In this document: positions 16,873 through 23,703 of the stretch, piece by piece | How positions within the stretch are numbered: the stretch's first letter is position 1 | Layout: each line of letters begins with the position of its first letter | NCBI GenBank assembly: GCA_964642855.1 | Contig: CAZXSK010000048.1 | Coordinates: 1 to 33,514 of the forward strand | Direction: 5' to 3' | Source: CAZXSK01 sp964642855 | GTDB taxonomy: Bacteria > Planctomycetota > Phycisphaerae > SM23-33 | Length of the DNA: 33,514 nt | The notes under the pieces: generated by a model | Told to the model about the DNA's origin: nothing | What the model saw: the letters and a program-made list of their open reading frames with translations, nothing else | The model's database searches: none | Position numbers and translations under genes: made by a program

Positions 16873-17522
16873 CCACGCGCATCCTGCTGGCTGACGATCA
16901 CGAGTTGGTCCGCGAGGGCTTCCGGGCACTGCTCGACAGCCAGGACGACATGCAGGTCGTGGCGCAGGTTTCCGACGGCCGGGCCGCGGTAGACAAAGCC
17001 GTCGAGCTTCGACCCGACGTGGTGATCCTCGATATCGCCATGCCCGGTCTCGGCGGGATCGACGCGACCGCGCGGATCCGCCGGGAGCTGCCCCGCACGA
17101 GAATCATCGGCCTGTCGGTACACGAGGAATCGCGCTACGTCACCGAGATGCTCAAGGCCGGGGCGTCGGGCTACCTGGTCAAGACGTGCGCGTTCCGCGA
17201 GTTGATCGAAGCCGTCCAGGCCGTCCGCTCCGGGGAAACGTATCTCAGCTCCAAGGTCGCCGGACAGGTCGTCAGCACGCTCGTATCGGGCGCCGGCGAC
17301 GAGGACGTTTCGGCCGGTGCGGCGCAGCTTTCGCCCCGGGAACGCGAGGTCCTCAGCCTGCTGGCGGAGGGCAAGACGTCCAAGCAGATCGCGCGCGACC
17401 TGGACGTTACACCCCGGACCATCGACCTCCATCGGCAGAACATCATGAAGAAGCTGGATCTCAACTCCGTCGCGGAGCTCACGAAGTTCGCCATCCGCGA
17501 GGGATTGACCTCGCTGCACTGA
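16869..17522 (+). CDS. NarL/FixJ-family response regulator, partner of the LOV kinase
   Basis: A 217-aa transcription factor. The receiver domain (1-120) has the acidic pair Asp9/Asp10 (LLADDHELVREGF), phospho-acceptor Asp55 in VVILDIAMPG and the conserved Lys in SGYLVKTCAF. A LuxR-type HTH covers about 153-215 (LSPREREVLSLLAEGKTSKQIARDL, then TIDLHRQNIMKKL). The start ATG overlaps the kinase stop by 4 bases. This HTH class normally binds dyad sites as a phosphorylated dimer. The nearest obvious dyad is the 18-bp palindrome at 17608-17625. The likely targets are the fasciclin, folE and CIA30 genes downstream, which is inference from position. Confidence 0.93.
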   Translation: MTTRILLADDHELVREGFRALLDSQDDMQVVAQVSDGRAAVDKAVELRPDVVILDIAMPGLGGIDATARIRRELPRTRIIGLSVHEESRYVTEMLKAGASGYLVKTCAFRELIEAVQAVRSGETYLSSKVAGQVVSTLVSGAGDEDVSAGAAQLSPREREVLSLLAEGKTSKQIARDLDVTPRTIDLHRQNIMKKLDLNSVAELTKFAIREGLTSLH

Positions 17523-17572
17523 TCTTTTTCACGTCTTTTTTGCCCCTTTCTGGCTCGGTTGCACCGGTTTGA

Positions 17573-17606
17573 CGCCCGGGAACGCTGCGCAGAGCGCAGC
17601 CGGGCG
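17573..17606 (+). terminator. long stem-loop downstream of the response regulator
   Basis: The outer stem is CGCCCG (17573-17578) with CGGGCG (17601-17606). A 5-base bulge separates it from the inner 7-bp stem GCTGCGC-aga-GCGCAGC (17584-17600). No T-run follows. The pyrimidine-rich stretch lies before the hairpin (17524-17551), so classic intrinsic termination is uncertain. Confidence 0.45.
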
Positions 17607-17607
17607 A

Positions 17608-17625
17608 CCTGTCAATATTGACAGG
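17608..17625. promoter_or_regulatory. 18-bp perfect palindrome, candidate operator
   Basis: CCTGTCAATATTGACAGG is perfectly self-complementary and has an AT-rich centre in GC-rich surroundings. It lies 86 bases after the response regulator stop and 245 bases before the first fasciclin start. A half-site-like TGACAG recurs at 17791-17796. A dimeric regulator is the obvious candidate, the adjacent LuxR-type response regulator first. Confidence 0.6.
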
Positions 17626-17869
17626 CTGGAGTTCTCTGCCGGCAGGGCGAAGTCCGCAGCTTTCCGCCGGGAAACATGCATTCGGGCGGGCAGGCGGGCC
17701 CGGGACGTCCCCTCCGCTTTGGCGGGGGCTTGATGGCGGATGGTTCCTTTGATTGCTCCTGCGCGATTCGCAGGTGCATCCTGATGGTACTGACAGTTGG
17801 GAAACGCCCGCGTGAAACGAATAGTGAGAGCGAAGAGGCAAGGAAAACCGCCCTCACAGGAGACACGCA
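17626..17869 (+). other. structured upstream region of the fasciclin operon
   Basis: This is the remainder of a 347-bp gap with no convincing ORF. Stems seen by eye are CCCTCCGC/GCGGGGG around 17711-17728 (one wobble) and CTGCG-cgatt-CGCAG (17759-17773). TGCCGGCA (17638-17645) is palindromic. A Shine-Dalgarno AGGAGA precedes the ATG at 17870. No sigma-70 promoter with good spacing is visible. I do not recognise a known riboswitch. Confidence 0.45.
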
Positions 17870-18355
17870 ATGCAGCGGCTTTTGGACATCATCTCGACCC
17901 AGGCGGAATACCAGACGTTCTGGGCAGCAGCGAGGAAGGCGGGCCTGGTGGGGCTCCTGGCGAGCCCGTGGCCTTCGACCCTGCTGGTGCCCACCGACGA
18001 CGCCTTTGCCGCCCTGCCCCACGGGGCCGTCGGTGAACTGCTCGAGCCGCCTCGCCGCAGGCAACTGGTCCTGCTGGTTCGGCGACACGTGCTGGCCGGG
18101 CGGATCGACACGCGCCTGGCACTGCGGATGACGGAAGTCCGAAGCCTGTCGAACGAGCTGCTTCCGGTCACGACCGGCCGGGGTAAGCTCCGCATCGCCG
18201 GCGTGGGCGTCGTGCCTCCGACCATCTCCTGCGAGAACGGTGTGATCCACACCCTCGACGGCGTACTGACCGGGCCCGTGTGCCCCAGCGCCGAGCGGGA
18301 CGACTCCGACCCCCAGGCCGGAACGCCGTTCCGCTTCCATAAAGACCCTCTGTAA
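17870..18355 (+). CDS. fasciclin (FAS1) domain protein without signal peptide
   Basis: A 161-aa protein made almost wholly of one FAS1 domain: LLDIISTQAEYQTFWAAARKAGL at the N-terminus, the H1 box LLVPTDDAFAALPHGAV (about 38-54), and the H2 end ISCENGVIHTLDGVL. FAS1 domains mediate adhesion or small-molecule binding, usually outside the cell. This copy has no recognisable export signal, and its domain is more divergent than in the next gene (the YHVV motif reads RRHVL). It has a strong AGGAGA 7 bases before the ATG. It is only 14 bases from the second fasciclin gene, so the two form an operon. Confidence 0.85.
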   Translation: MQRLLDIISTQAEYQTFWAAARKAGLVGLLASPWPSTLLVPTDDAFAALPHGAVGELLEPPRRRQLVLLVRRHVLAGRIDTRLALRMTEVRSLSNELLPVTTGRGKLRIAGVGVVPPTISCENGVIHTLDGVLTGPVCPSAERDDSDPQAGTPFRFHKDPL

Positions 18356-18369
18356 CAAGGAGACGAACG

Positions 18370-18876
18370 ATGAAACGCATCACAGCCACACGAATCGCAA
18401 TCGTAGTTCTGGCGGGCGCCGCCCTCGTCGCAGCCGGGTGCAACCATCATGGCGACAGTTCGCACCCCAGCAAAGACATCGTAGACGTCGCAGCCGGGGC
18501 GGGACAGTTCAACACGCTGATCGCGGCGGTCCAAGCGGCCGGCCTGGAAGAGACGCTCCGCAGCGAGGGGCCGTTCACGGTCTTCGCGCCGACCGACGCT
18601 GCGTTCGCCAAGCTGCCTTCGGGCACGGTGGAGAACCTGCTGAAGCCCGAGAACCGCGACCAGCTCAAGGCAATCCTGCTGTACCACGTCGTGCCCGGCG
18701 AAGTGATGGCCAAGGACGTCGTGAAGATCGACTCGGCCAAGACCGCCGGCGGGAAGGTCGCCCCGGTGGAGGTCAGCCACGGCACGGTTCGCGTCGCGGG
18801 CGCCAAGGTCGTCAAGACCGACATTCGCGCCAGCAACGGCGTGATCCACGTGATCGACTCCGTCATGCTGCCGTAA
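18370..18876 (+). CDS. fasciclin (FAS1) domain lipoprotein
   Basis: A 168-aa lipoprotein. The signal sequence runs MKRITATRIAIVVLAGAALV with lipobox VAAGC and lipid-anchored Cys24. The FAS1 domain is canonical: FNTLIAAVQAAGLEETLRSEGPFTVFAPTDAAFAKLP, the YHVVPGEVMAKD motif, and ASNGVIHVIDSVMLP at the end. It is expected at the membrane surface, facing the periplasm. AAGGAG precedes the ATG. It is paired with the cytoplasmic-looking fasciclin gene immediately upstream. FAS1 proteins have been reported among photo-oxidative stress genes in phototrophic proteobacteria. That parallel is why the light-sensor neighbourhood matters. Confidence 0.92.
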   Translation: MKRITATRIAIVVLAGAALVAAGCNHHGDSSHPSKDIVDVAAGAGQFNTLIAAVQAAGLEETLRSEGPFTVFAPTDAAFAKLPSGTVENLLKPENRDQLKAILLYHVVPGEVMAKDVVKIDSAKTAGGKVAPVEVSHGTVRVAGAKVVKTDIRASNGVIHVIDSVMLP

Positions 18877-18924
18877 AGCCCTCGGGGACCTGAGAACGCC
18901 GTCGCACCCCGACAGCAGACGGAA

Positions 18925-18973
18925 GGCGAGGCGGGCCTGTCGAAGCAATCGGGTTCCGGCAGGCCTCCCCGCC
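18925..18973 (+). terminator. imperfect stem-loop between fasciclin and folE genes
   Basis: GGCGAGGCGGGCCTG (18925-18939) pairs with CAGGCCTCCCCGCC (18960-18973), with one bulge, one mismatch and a 20-base loop. No T-run follows. It may be an attenuator or processing site, because folE starts 38 bases later. Confidence 0.4.
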
Positions 18974-19011
18974 CCAGATGAACCACACGAACACCGAAAG
19001 GCAGACGAACC

Positions 19012-19665
19012 ATGATTACCACCATGAACACCATGCAGGCCAGATACCGGGAGGACCACCTCCCTCATCCCGACGCGCCGGGCGAACACCAGGTGAACAT
19101 CCAGCGCGTGTCCGATCTCGTGAGACAACTCCTGGTCGAGCTCGGCGAAGACCCGAACCGCGAAGGGTTGCTCAAAACCCCCCAGCGCGTCGCGAGGGCG
19201 ATGGAGTTCCTCACCAGCGGAAACCGCGCCGACGTGGAGACCATCATCAACGGCGCGGTCTTCGAGGCCGAGGCCAACAACATGATTCTCACGCGCGACA
19301 TCGAGGTCTACAGCCTCTGCGAGCATCACATGCTTCCGTTCTTCGGCCGGTGTCACATTGCCTACATCGCCGAGGGCAAGGTGCTGGGGGTCAGCAAGCT
19401 GGCGCGGATCGTGGACTTCTATGCCCGCCGGCTGCAGATCCAGGAGCGTCTGACTTCGCAGATCGCCCGTCAGGTGATGGACTCTGCCCAGGCGCGCGGC
19501 GTGGGCGTGATCATGGAATGCAGACACATGTGCATGATGATGCGCGGCGTCGAGAAACAGGGCTCGACGATGACCACCTCCAGCGTGCTGGGATCGTTCC
19601 ACGAGGACCTCGCCACACGCCAGGAGTTCCTGAGTCTCGTCGGCCGGCCCGAAGGGCGCAGCTGA
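19012..19665 (+). CDS. folE: GTP cyclohydrolase I (FolE, type I)
   Basis: Converts GTP to 7,8-dihydroneopterin triphosphate, the first step to tetrahydrofolate, pterins and some deazapurines. It is 217 aa with the usual features: GEDPNREGLLKTPQRVARA (45-63), zinc ligands Cys103 and His106 in SLCEHHMLPF and Cys174 in RHMCMMMRG, and the substrate loop EKQGSTMTTS (181-190). The N-terminal 28 residues are an extension without known function. ATG 19012 follows AAAGGCAGA. A later in-frame ATG at 19024 is possible. No other folate gene is nearby, so this looks like a specialised copy rather than part of a folate operon. In several bacteria folE copies are light-induced next to photolyase genes. Confidence 0.95.
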   Translation: MITTMNTMQARYREDHLPHPDAPGEHQVNIQRVSDLVRQLLVELGEDPNREGLLKTPQRVARAMEFLTSGNRADVETIINGAVFEAEANNMILTRDIEVYSLCEHHMLPFFGRCHIAYIAEGKVLGVSKLARIVDFYARRLQIQERLTSQIARQVMDSAQARGVGVIMECRHMCMMMRGVEKQGSTMTTSSVLGSFHEDLATRQEFLSLVGRPEGRS

Positions 19666-19679
19666 CACAGGAGACGTTC

Positions 19680-19802
19680 GTGTGGGCCGAAGGCGGCCCG
19701 TCCTGTCGGACGTCTTTCGTAATCGACACCGGCAGGCGGTCGTCATGCAGCGTCCGGGCTCTGGCCCCCCGCCCATCCCGGACGCTGCTTCGGTTTGCAT
19801 AG
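19680..19802 (+). CDS. possible 40-aa small ORF after folE
   Basis: GTG 19680 is preceded at ideal distance by ACAGGAGACG, nearly the same ribosome site as the two fasciclin genes. It encodes 40 residues (MWAEGGPSCRTSF... with two Cys and many Arg). No family is recognised. The reading frame runs across the 12-bp terminator stem, which argues that it is a leader, a gene remnant or chance. Confidence 0.25.
   Translation: MWAEGGPSCRTSFVIDTGRRSSCSVRALAPRPSRTLLRFA
19747..19796 (+). terminator. terminator after folE
   Basis: GCAGCGTCCGGG (19747-19758) and CCCGGACGCTGC (19777-19788) form a perfect 12-bp stem with an 18-base loop. TTCGGTTT follows. It separates folE from the CIA30 gene, 31 bases before that gene's Shine-Dalgarno region and start. 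Confidence 0.6.
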
Positions 19803-19827
19803 CGTCCGAACCGGAAAGGATCCTGCA

Positions 19828-20451
19828 ATGAACATCACGACACTGCACACGCTCACCGTTGCATGTGGGCTGACCGTCCTGCTGGCAGGGTGCGGAAAGT
19901 CTTCCCCGCCGGTTTCCGCCATCGACGACGGGAACCGGCCGGCCGACAGCGCCGGAGCGGTGACGCTGTACGATTTCGAATCACCGGCCGACCTGGCCGA
20001 TTGGCGCACGGTCGACGACAACGTCATGGGCGGCGTGTCCTCCGGGCGTCTCAACTACGTGTCCGCAGGCGTGGCAGCTTTCGTTGGCACGCTCTCGCTG
20101 GAGAACAATGGCGGATTCTCTACCGTCCGAACCCGCCAGGTGCTGGGAGATCTGACCGGCAAGACCGGCCTGGAGTTGCGCGTCCGCGGAGACGGCAGGC
20201 GATACACGATCTTCGCCAAGAGCAACAACAAGGACGACGGGTACCTCTTCCAGCGAGACATTGTGCCCCAGGCCGGGCGGTGGCAGGTCTTTCGCATCCC
20301 GTTTGCCGACATGAATCCGCGTTACCGCGGAATGAAACTTCCCCTCTGGCCCGCCCTGTCAGCTGGAGACGTCCAGGTCATCGGCGTGATGATCGCCGAC
20401 AAGCAACCTGGAGATTTCCGACTGGAGATCGACTCCATTGCAGTCTACTGA
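19828..20451 (+). CDS. CIA30-family (NDUFAF1-like) lipoprotein
   Basis: A 207-aa lipoprotein with signal MNITTLHTLTVACGLTV, lipobox LLAGC and lipid-anchored Cys22. Residues about 46-205 match the CIA30 jelly-roll: LYDFESPADLADWRTVDDNVMGGVSSG, then FVGTLSLENNGGFSTVRTR. In mitochondria the family assists complex I assembly. Bacterial members are uncharacterised carbohydrate-binding-like folds, so the role is unknown. The start is fixed by AAAGGA 8 bases before ATG 19828, although the frame is open further upstream. It is the last gene of the light-sensor island. Confidence 0.88.
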   Translation: MNITTLHTLTVACGLTVLLAGCGKSSPPVSAIDDGNRPADSAGAVTLYDFESPADLADWRTVDDNVMGGVSSGRLNYVSAGVAAFVGTLSLENNGGFSTVRTRQVLGDLTGKTGLELRVRGDGRRYTIFAKSNNKDDGYLFQRDIVPQAGRWQVFRIPFADMNPRYRGMKLPLWPALSAGDVQVIGVMIADKQPGDFRLEIDSIAVY

Positions 20452-20609
20452 CTGAACTCCTACCCAACTGGAATTGGTCCTCAGCGCCGCCCTTGCGTTG
20501 GCGAGCCCCGGTATGGGCATCGTCGCCTTGCTGCCCGGATTGCCCTCAATAGTGCCGTTATGTAATGGGCAGGGGATGATATTCATCGAATAGGTACTTG
20601 ATTTGCCTG

Positions 20610-20638
20610 TTGAAACCTACTTGGTTTGCGTCTATAAA
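20610..20638 (+). promoter_or_regulatory. strong sigma-70-type promoter of the H1-like gene
   Basis: TTGAAA (20610-20615), exactly 17 bases, then TATAAA (20633-20638). It lies in an AT-richer stretch 55 bases before the start codon. The rest of the 242-bp gap shows only a weak TGCCC/GGGCA pairing. Confidence 0.75.
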
Positions 20639-20693
20639 GGCCCATCTGGCACGTTTGTCTCGATATCCCTCTTGCTATTGATTGGAACCGCAC

Positions 20694-21254
20694 ATGGCCA
20701 AGACCAAGACGATTGCACAACTTCGCGCGGAGATCCGCCGTAAGGAGAAAACGCTCGCCTCCCTGCAGAAGAAGCGGGAGAAGATCCTCGGCGACCTGGA
20801 CAAGGTGGACAACCAGATCGCTGCGATCCAGGGCGAGGCACCCCCCTCCCCGGCCGCTCGGACCAGCCCCAAGAGCAAGACAACACGCCGACGACGAAAG
20901 ACCACCCGTAAGCTGCCCAAGAACACCAAACCCCTGACCGACTACATCCGCGACGTCCTGGCGGACAACCCCAAAGGCATGCGCGTGATGGACATCGAGC
21001 AGGCTGTCCAGAAGAAGGGTTACAAGACCAACAGCGATAACTTCTACACCATCGTCGCGGCGGCTCTTCGGGACAAGTCCTTCGAGAAGATCGACCGCGG
21101 CGTCTACAAGCTCAAGGGCTCCTCGTCCACGAGCAACCAGCCGGGCAAGACGACAAAACAAACCAGCCGATCCCGCAAGTCGGCTTCGAAGAGACGTCGC
21201 AAGGCCGGCAGGAAGAAATCCGTCCCGCAGACGCATAACAAGTCTGAAACGTAA
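20694..21254 (+). CDS. histone H1-like nucleoid protein: coiled coil, winged helix (HARE-HTH-like), basic tail
   Basis: A 186-aa very basic protein in three parts. Residues 5-47 form a coiled coil (IAQLRAEIRRKEKTLASLQK). A TSPKSKTTRRRRKTTRK linker follows. Residues 78-142 form a winged helix resembling the HARE-HTH/HB1 type (PLTDYIRDVLADNPKGMRVMDIEQAVQKKGY, then NFYTIVAAALRDKSFEKIDRGVYKLKG). The tail 143-186 is Lys/Arg/Ser-rich and disordered, like a histone H1 tail. A DNA-compacting or architectural role is likely. Start ATG 20694 was chosen, and a TTG four codons upstream is possible. The strong promoter suggests an abundant protein. Confidence 0.8.
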   Translation: MAKTKTIAQLRAEIRRKEKTLASLQKKREKILGDLDKVDNQIAAIQGEAPPSPAARTSPKSKTTRRRRKTTRKLPKNTKPLTDYIRDVLADNPKGMRVMDIEQAVQKKGYKTNSDNFYTIVAAALRDKSFEKIDRGVYKLKGSSSTSNQPGKTTKQTSRSRKSASKRRRKAGRKKSVPQTHNKSET

Positions 21255-21290
21255 CACATCGCAGGATCGCTCTTTCGTCGATCAGCGACT

Positions 21291-21335
21291 ATAATTACCG
21301 TGCGAAGGGCGGGCGGACGATCCGCTCGCCCTTCG
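21291..21335 (+). promoter_or_regulatory. perfect -10 box followed at once by a 15-bp hairpin
   Basis: TATAAT at 21291-21296 has no clear -35. A transcript starting near 21303 would open with CGAAGGGCGGGCGGA (21303-21317), pairing with TCCGCTCGCCCTTCG (21321-21335): 15 bp, one wobble, 3-base loop. Such a 5'-terminal hairpin could protect the mRNA of the gene at 21397. Alternatively it could terminate the H1-like gene. Confidence 0.55.
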
Positions 21336-21396
21336 TTCGCGCCACAAGCCCCCTACGGGCCCAGAACATCGCTGACCTTCACGAAAGGACGATCCC

Positions 21397-22650
21397 ATGA
21401 ACCGCTTCCCTCGCACCGCCCTGCCGGGCGTGATTGCACTGCTTCTCGCACTGACCCCACTGACGTTGCTCGCCCAGAAAGCCGATCGCACCCGGCCCGG
21501 CCCCGAAGCCAGACGCCGCAACCCGGATCGCCCCCGACGGGGCGACCGCGAGTCGGCCAATCAGCCCGACCGCAGAAAACGCCAACCCAGCCGGCAGGAC
21601 GGCGTGCGGACCTTGGTCCTGCAATTCGAGAACATCCCTGCCGACTCGTTCATCGAGACCCTCGATCAACTGGCCGAGAACGACCGCGTCGACGACGCCT
21701 TCGAGGAGATCGCCGTGGCCGTCAACAGACCGGCCAACGCAGTGGTCATTCTCGCCCCCGGCCCGATCGCCGACATGCTGGAGAAGATCGCCGAGAAGCT
21801 CGACCAGCCCAGCGAATTCCACGAGAAGCGTGCCGCCGGCCAGAGACAGCCCCACCCTGGGAGCATGCACCGGGGGCCTGGCCAGGGTAAACGCGGCCAA
21901 ATGGGCATGATGTGTCCCATGTGTCGCAAAAGGATGGAAGGGATGCAGAAGCGAGGACCGATGGAATCCTCCGGTCGCTGCCCCCGAAGCCGTCCGCGTC
22001 GCGAGAATTCGGAGAAAGGCTCGCGCCCATGCGATGGCGATTCGGATCCCGATCGCCAGGCCGGCGAGGGCTGGCAAGGCCGCGATCTCCCACTTCGCGG
22101 GTACCCGGTCTGGCCGGAGAATGAAGAGTGTCGTCGCGAGGGCCGCCGAGGGAAATGGCATGAGGAAGGCGAAAATCGAAAAGAGGGCCGCCGGGACCCG
22201 GAACGTCAGCACCGGGAAGGTCGAGACTCCGACGATCCGCATCGCGACGAACACCGACGGGACCGGCACGGCAAGGAACGGCGTCCTCACGGCCCGGGGC
22301 TGGGGCGCATCCTCAACCCCGGCTGGCACCGGCAGTTGGATCTGACCGAGTGGCAGGTCGATCGCATCGAGAAGGTGCTGGAGTCCACGCGCGACCAGGT
22401 CACACACCTTCGCAAGCGGGCAGCCCGCGCCCGGAAAGACACCGAAGACCGCGAGCAACTCGACAGGAACGTTCGACGTCGTTTCAACGAAATCCATCTC
22501 GCCGCGCTGCAGTCCATTCGCAGCGTTCTCAACGAACAGCAGCGCAAGACACTCAGCCGCTTGATGGACGACGAGAAGGACCCGGACGACGAAGAAGACC
22601 CCCACCACGACAAGCGGGATCGTCCCCGGGGGCGGGAGTCTCTCCGGTAG
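21397..22650 (+). CDS. Spy/CpxP-like periplasmic protein with metal-binding-like Met/Cys segment
   Basis: A 417-aa exported protein. The signal peptide is residues 1-27 (ALPGVIALLLALTPLTLLAQ). Residues 70-135 are a compact helical region (VRTLVLQFENIPADSFIETLDQL). Residues about 143-190 are rich in His, Met and Cys, including MGMMCPMCRKRMEGM, so metal binding is plausible. Residues about 190-300 are low-complexity Arg/Glu/Asp/Gly. Residues 308-390 hold the LTxxQ-type helices (LDLTEWQVDRIEKVLE, then SVLNEQQRKTLSRLMD) found in Spy, CpxP and CnrX-like metal or stress chaperones. AAAGGA precedes the ATG. The protein is twice the usual family length because of the charged middle. A frame disruption there is possible, but I see no direct sign of one. 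Confidence 0.7.
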   Translation: MNRFPRTALPGVIALLLALTPLTLLAQKADRTRPGPEARRRNPDRPRRGDRESANQPDRRKRQPSRQDGVRTLVLQFENIPADSFIETLDQLAENDRVDDAFEEIAVAVNRPANAVVILAPGPIADMLEKIAEKLDQPSEFHEKRAAGQRQPHPGSMHRGPGQGKRGQMGMMCPMCRKRMEGMQKRGPMESSGRCPRSRPRRENSEKGSRPCDGDSDPDRQAGEGWQGRDLPLRGYPVWPENEECRREGRRGKWHEEGENRKEGRRDPERQHREGRDSDDPHRDEHRRDRHGKERRPHGPGLGRILNPGWHRQLDLTEWQVDRIEKVLESTRDQVTHLRKRAARARKDTEDREQLDRNVRRRFNEIHLAALQSIRSVLNEQQRKTLSRLMDDEKDPDDEEDPHHDKRDRPRGRESLR

Positions 22651-22674
22651 CGCCCGGATCTCCGGCACGACGGG

Positions 22675-22703
22675 TTGAACACTTAGGCAGGTCCGGCTAG
22701 ACT
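22675..22703 (+). promoter_or_regulatory. sigma-70-type promoter of the zinc-ribbon/GYF gene
   Basis: TTGAAC (22675-22680), exactly 17 bases, then TAGACT (22698-22703). It lies 80 bases before the GTG start at 22783. Confidence 0.55.
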
Positions 22704-22782
22704 GGGTAGCCCATGGTCGACGCGTCCCGTGGAGGGGCTTTGCGCTCCCCGGACGCCTCGACACCACTTTGGGGAGCAGATC

Positions 22783-23685
22783 GTGATCTTCATCGTCACG
22801 TGCCCTTCGTGTCGGCACGATATGAAGGTGGCAGGTTCCGCACTCGGACATTACGTCCGGTGTCGCCACTGCGCGCAGCGAATCCTCGCAGGGGCGTCGA
22901 CCTCTCGCGACGGCCGGGCCGATGCCGTCGAACAGATTTCCCTGACAGCCAGTTCCGCTCCCGAAGGTCCGCTCGCCCCGGAGACCACCAGTAAGCTCGT
23001 GTCGCTTACTCCCGAGTCCTCGTCGGAATCCGATACAACACTGACGCGGGGCTCGATTCCCGTTGACGAGAGCGTCTCGGCAGAGACGGACCCAGGCGAC
23101 GGCGACGAGTCCCTCGGTGCCATGATCGCACGCCTCGACCAGGAGGCCAGCCACCGGGGACACGCCCCGGAGAATCGTCCGCAGATCTCGCGCGGGTTCC
23201 TTGCTCCGGACCCGGGTGACGCCAAAGCCCCCGCCCAACGCTCGAACGAAACGGGTGAGTATCAACCGGCCGGTGCAGCCGAAGCGGATGCCCCATCGCC
23301 GGACCGCTCGAGGCCTCCACGCCCGCCGCAGAAGAAGGCATCGGTTTCCCTTGCCGGCGACGACACGCAGTCGAAGACGCAGAACCCTCCCAAACACAGC
23401 GACGCCGCCCAGACTCCGGCCAACCCGCCGGAACGGCCACGCAAGGTCAAGGGCTGGTACATCCCGGTCGCCCAGGGCCCGGATATCGGCCCGTTCGAAA
23501 TCTACGAACTGGTGCAGGAGGCCCGTCGCGGACGCCTGCACCCGCAGACGCAGTTGCGGCACTCGCGAAATCCCAAGCTCGTGGATGCCATCTCCCTGCC
23601 CGGATTCGAAGCCATCTTCCGCGACGTCGCCGCCCATGACGACGACGGCGACCCCCCATCCAGCCCATCCGAGGACGATGCATAA
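22783..23685 (+). CDS. zinc-ribbon protein with C-terminal GYF-like domain
   Basis: A 300-aa protein. The N-terminus is a zinc ribbon with CPSC (Cys7, Cys10) and CRHC (Cys27, Cys30), close to the MJ0042/FmdB-like type. Residues 40-230 are Ser/Pro/Glu-rich and probably disordered. Residues about 232-285 are a GYF_2-type module (KGWYIPVAQGPDIGPFEIYELVQEARRGRLHPQTQLRH), a fold that binds proline-rich peptides. This layout is common in planctomycetes, often in membrane or regulatory proteins, and its role is unknown. The start GTG 22783 was chosen because GGGGAG lies 6 bases upstream and the protein then begins just before the ribbon. It is 18 bases upstream of the peptidase gene and probably in one operon with it. 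Confidence 0.78.
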   Translation: MIFIVTCPSCRHDMKVAGSALGHYVRCRHCAQRILAGASTSRDGRADAVEQISLTASSAPEGPLAPETTSKLVSLTPESSSESDTTLTRGSIPVDESVSAETDPGDGDESLGAMIARLDQEASHRGHAPENRPQISRGFLAPDPGDAKAPAQRSNETGEYQPAGAAEADAPSPDRSRPPRPPQKKASVSLAGDDTQSKTQNPPKHSDAAQTPANPPERPRKVKGWYIPVAQGPDIGPFEIYELVQEARRGRLHPQTQLRHSRNPKLVDAISLPGFEAIFRDVAAHDDDGDPPSSPSEDDA

Positions 23686-23703
23686 CGCCGACCGGAGGAT
23701 GCG

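Noticed and set aside
17524..17551. T-rich stretch after the response regulator as an intrinsic terminator
   Set aside because: The T-runs precede the hairpin rather than follow it, so it does not have terminator order.
17854..19848. 664-aa minus-strand ORF under the fasciclin and folE genes
   Set aside because: It is antisense shadow. The plus strand carries clear FAS1 and FolE motifs.
22034..22345. 103-aa alternative frame within the Spy-like gene, considered as evidence of a frameshift
   Set aside because: The main frame stays open and resumes LTxxQ helices without needing a shift. The alternative peptide matches nothing I know.
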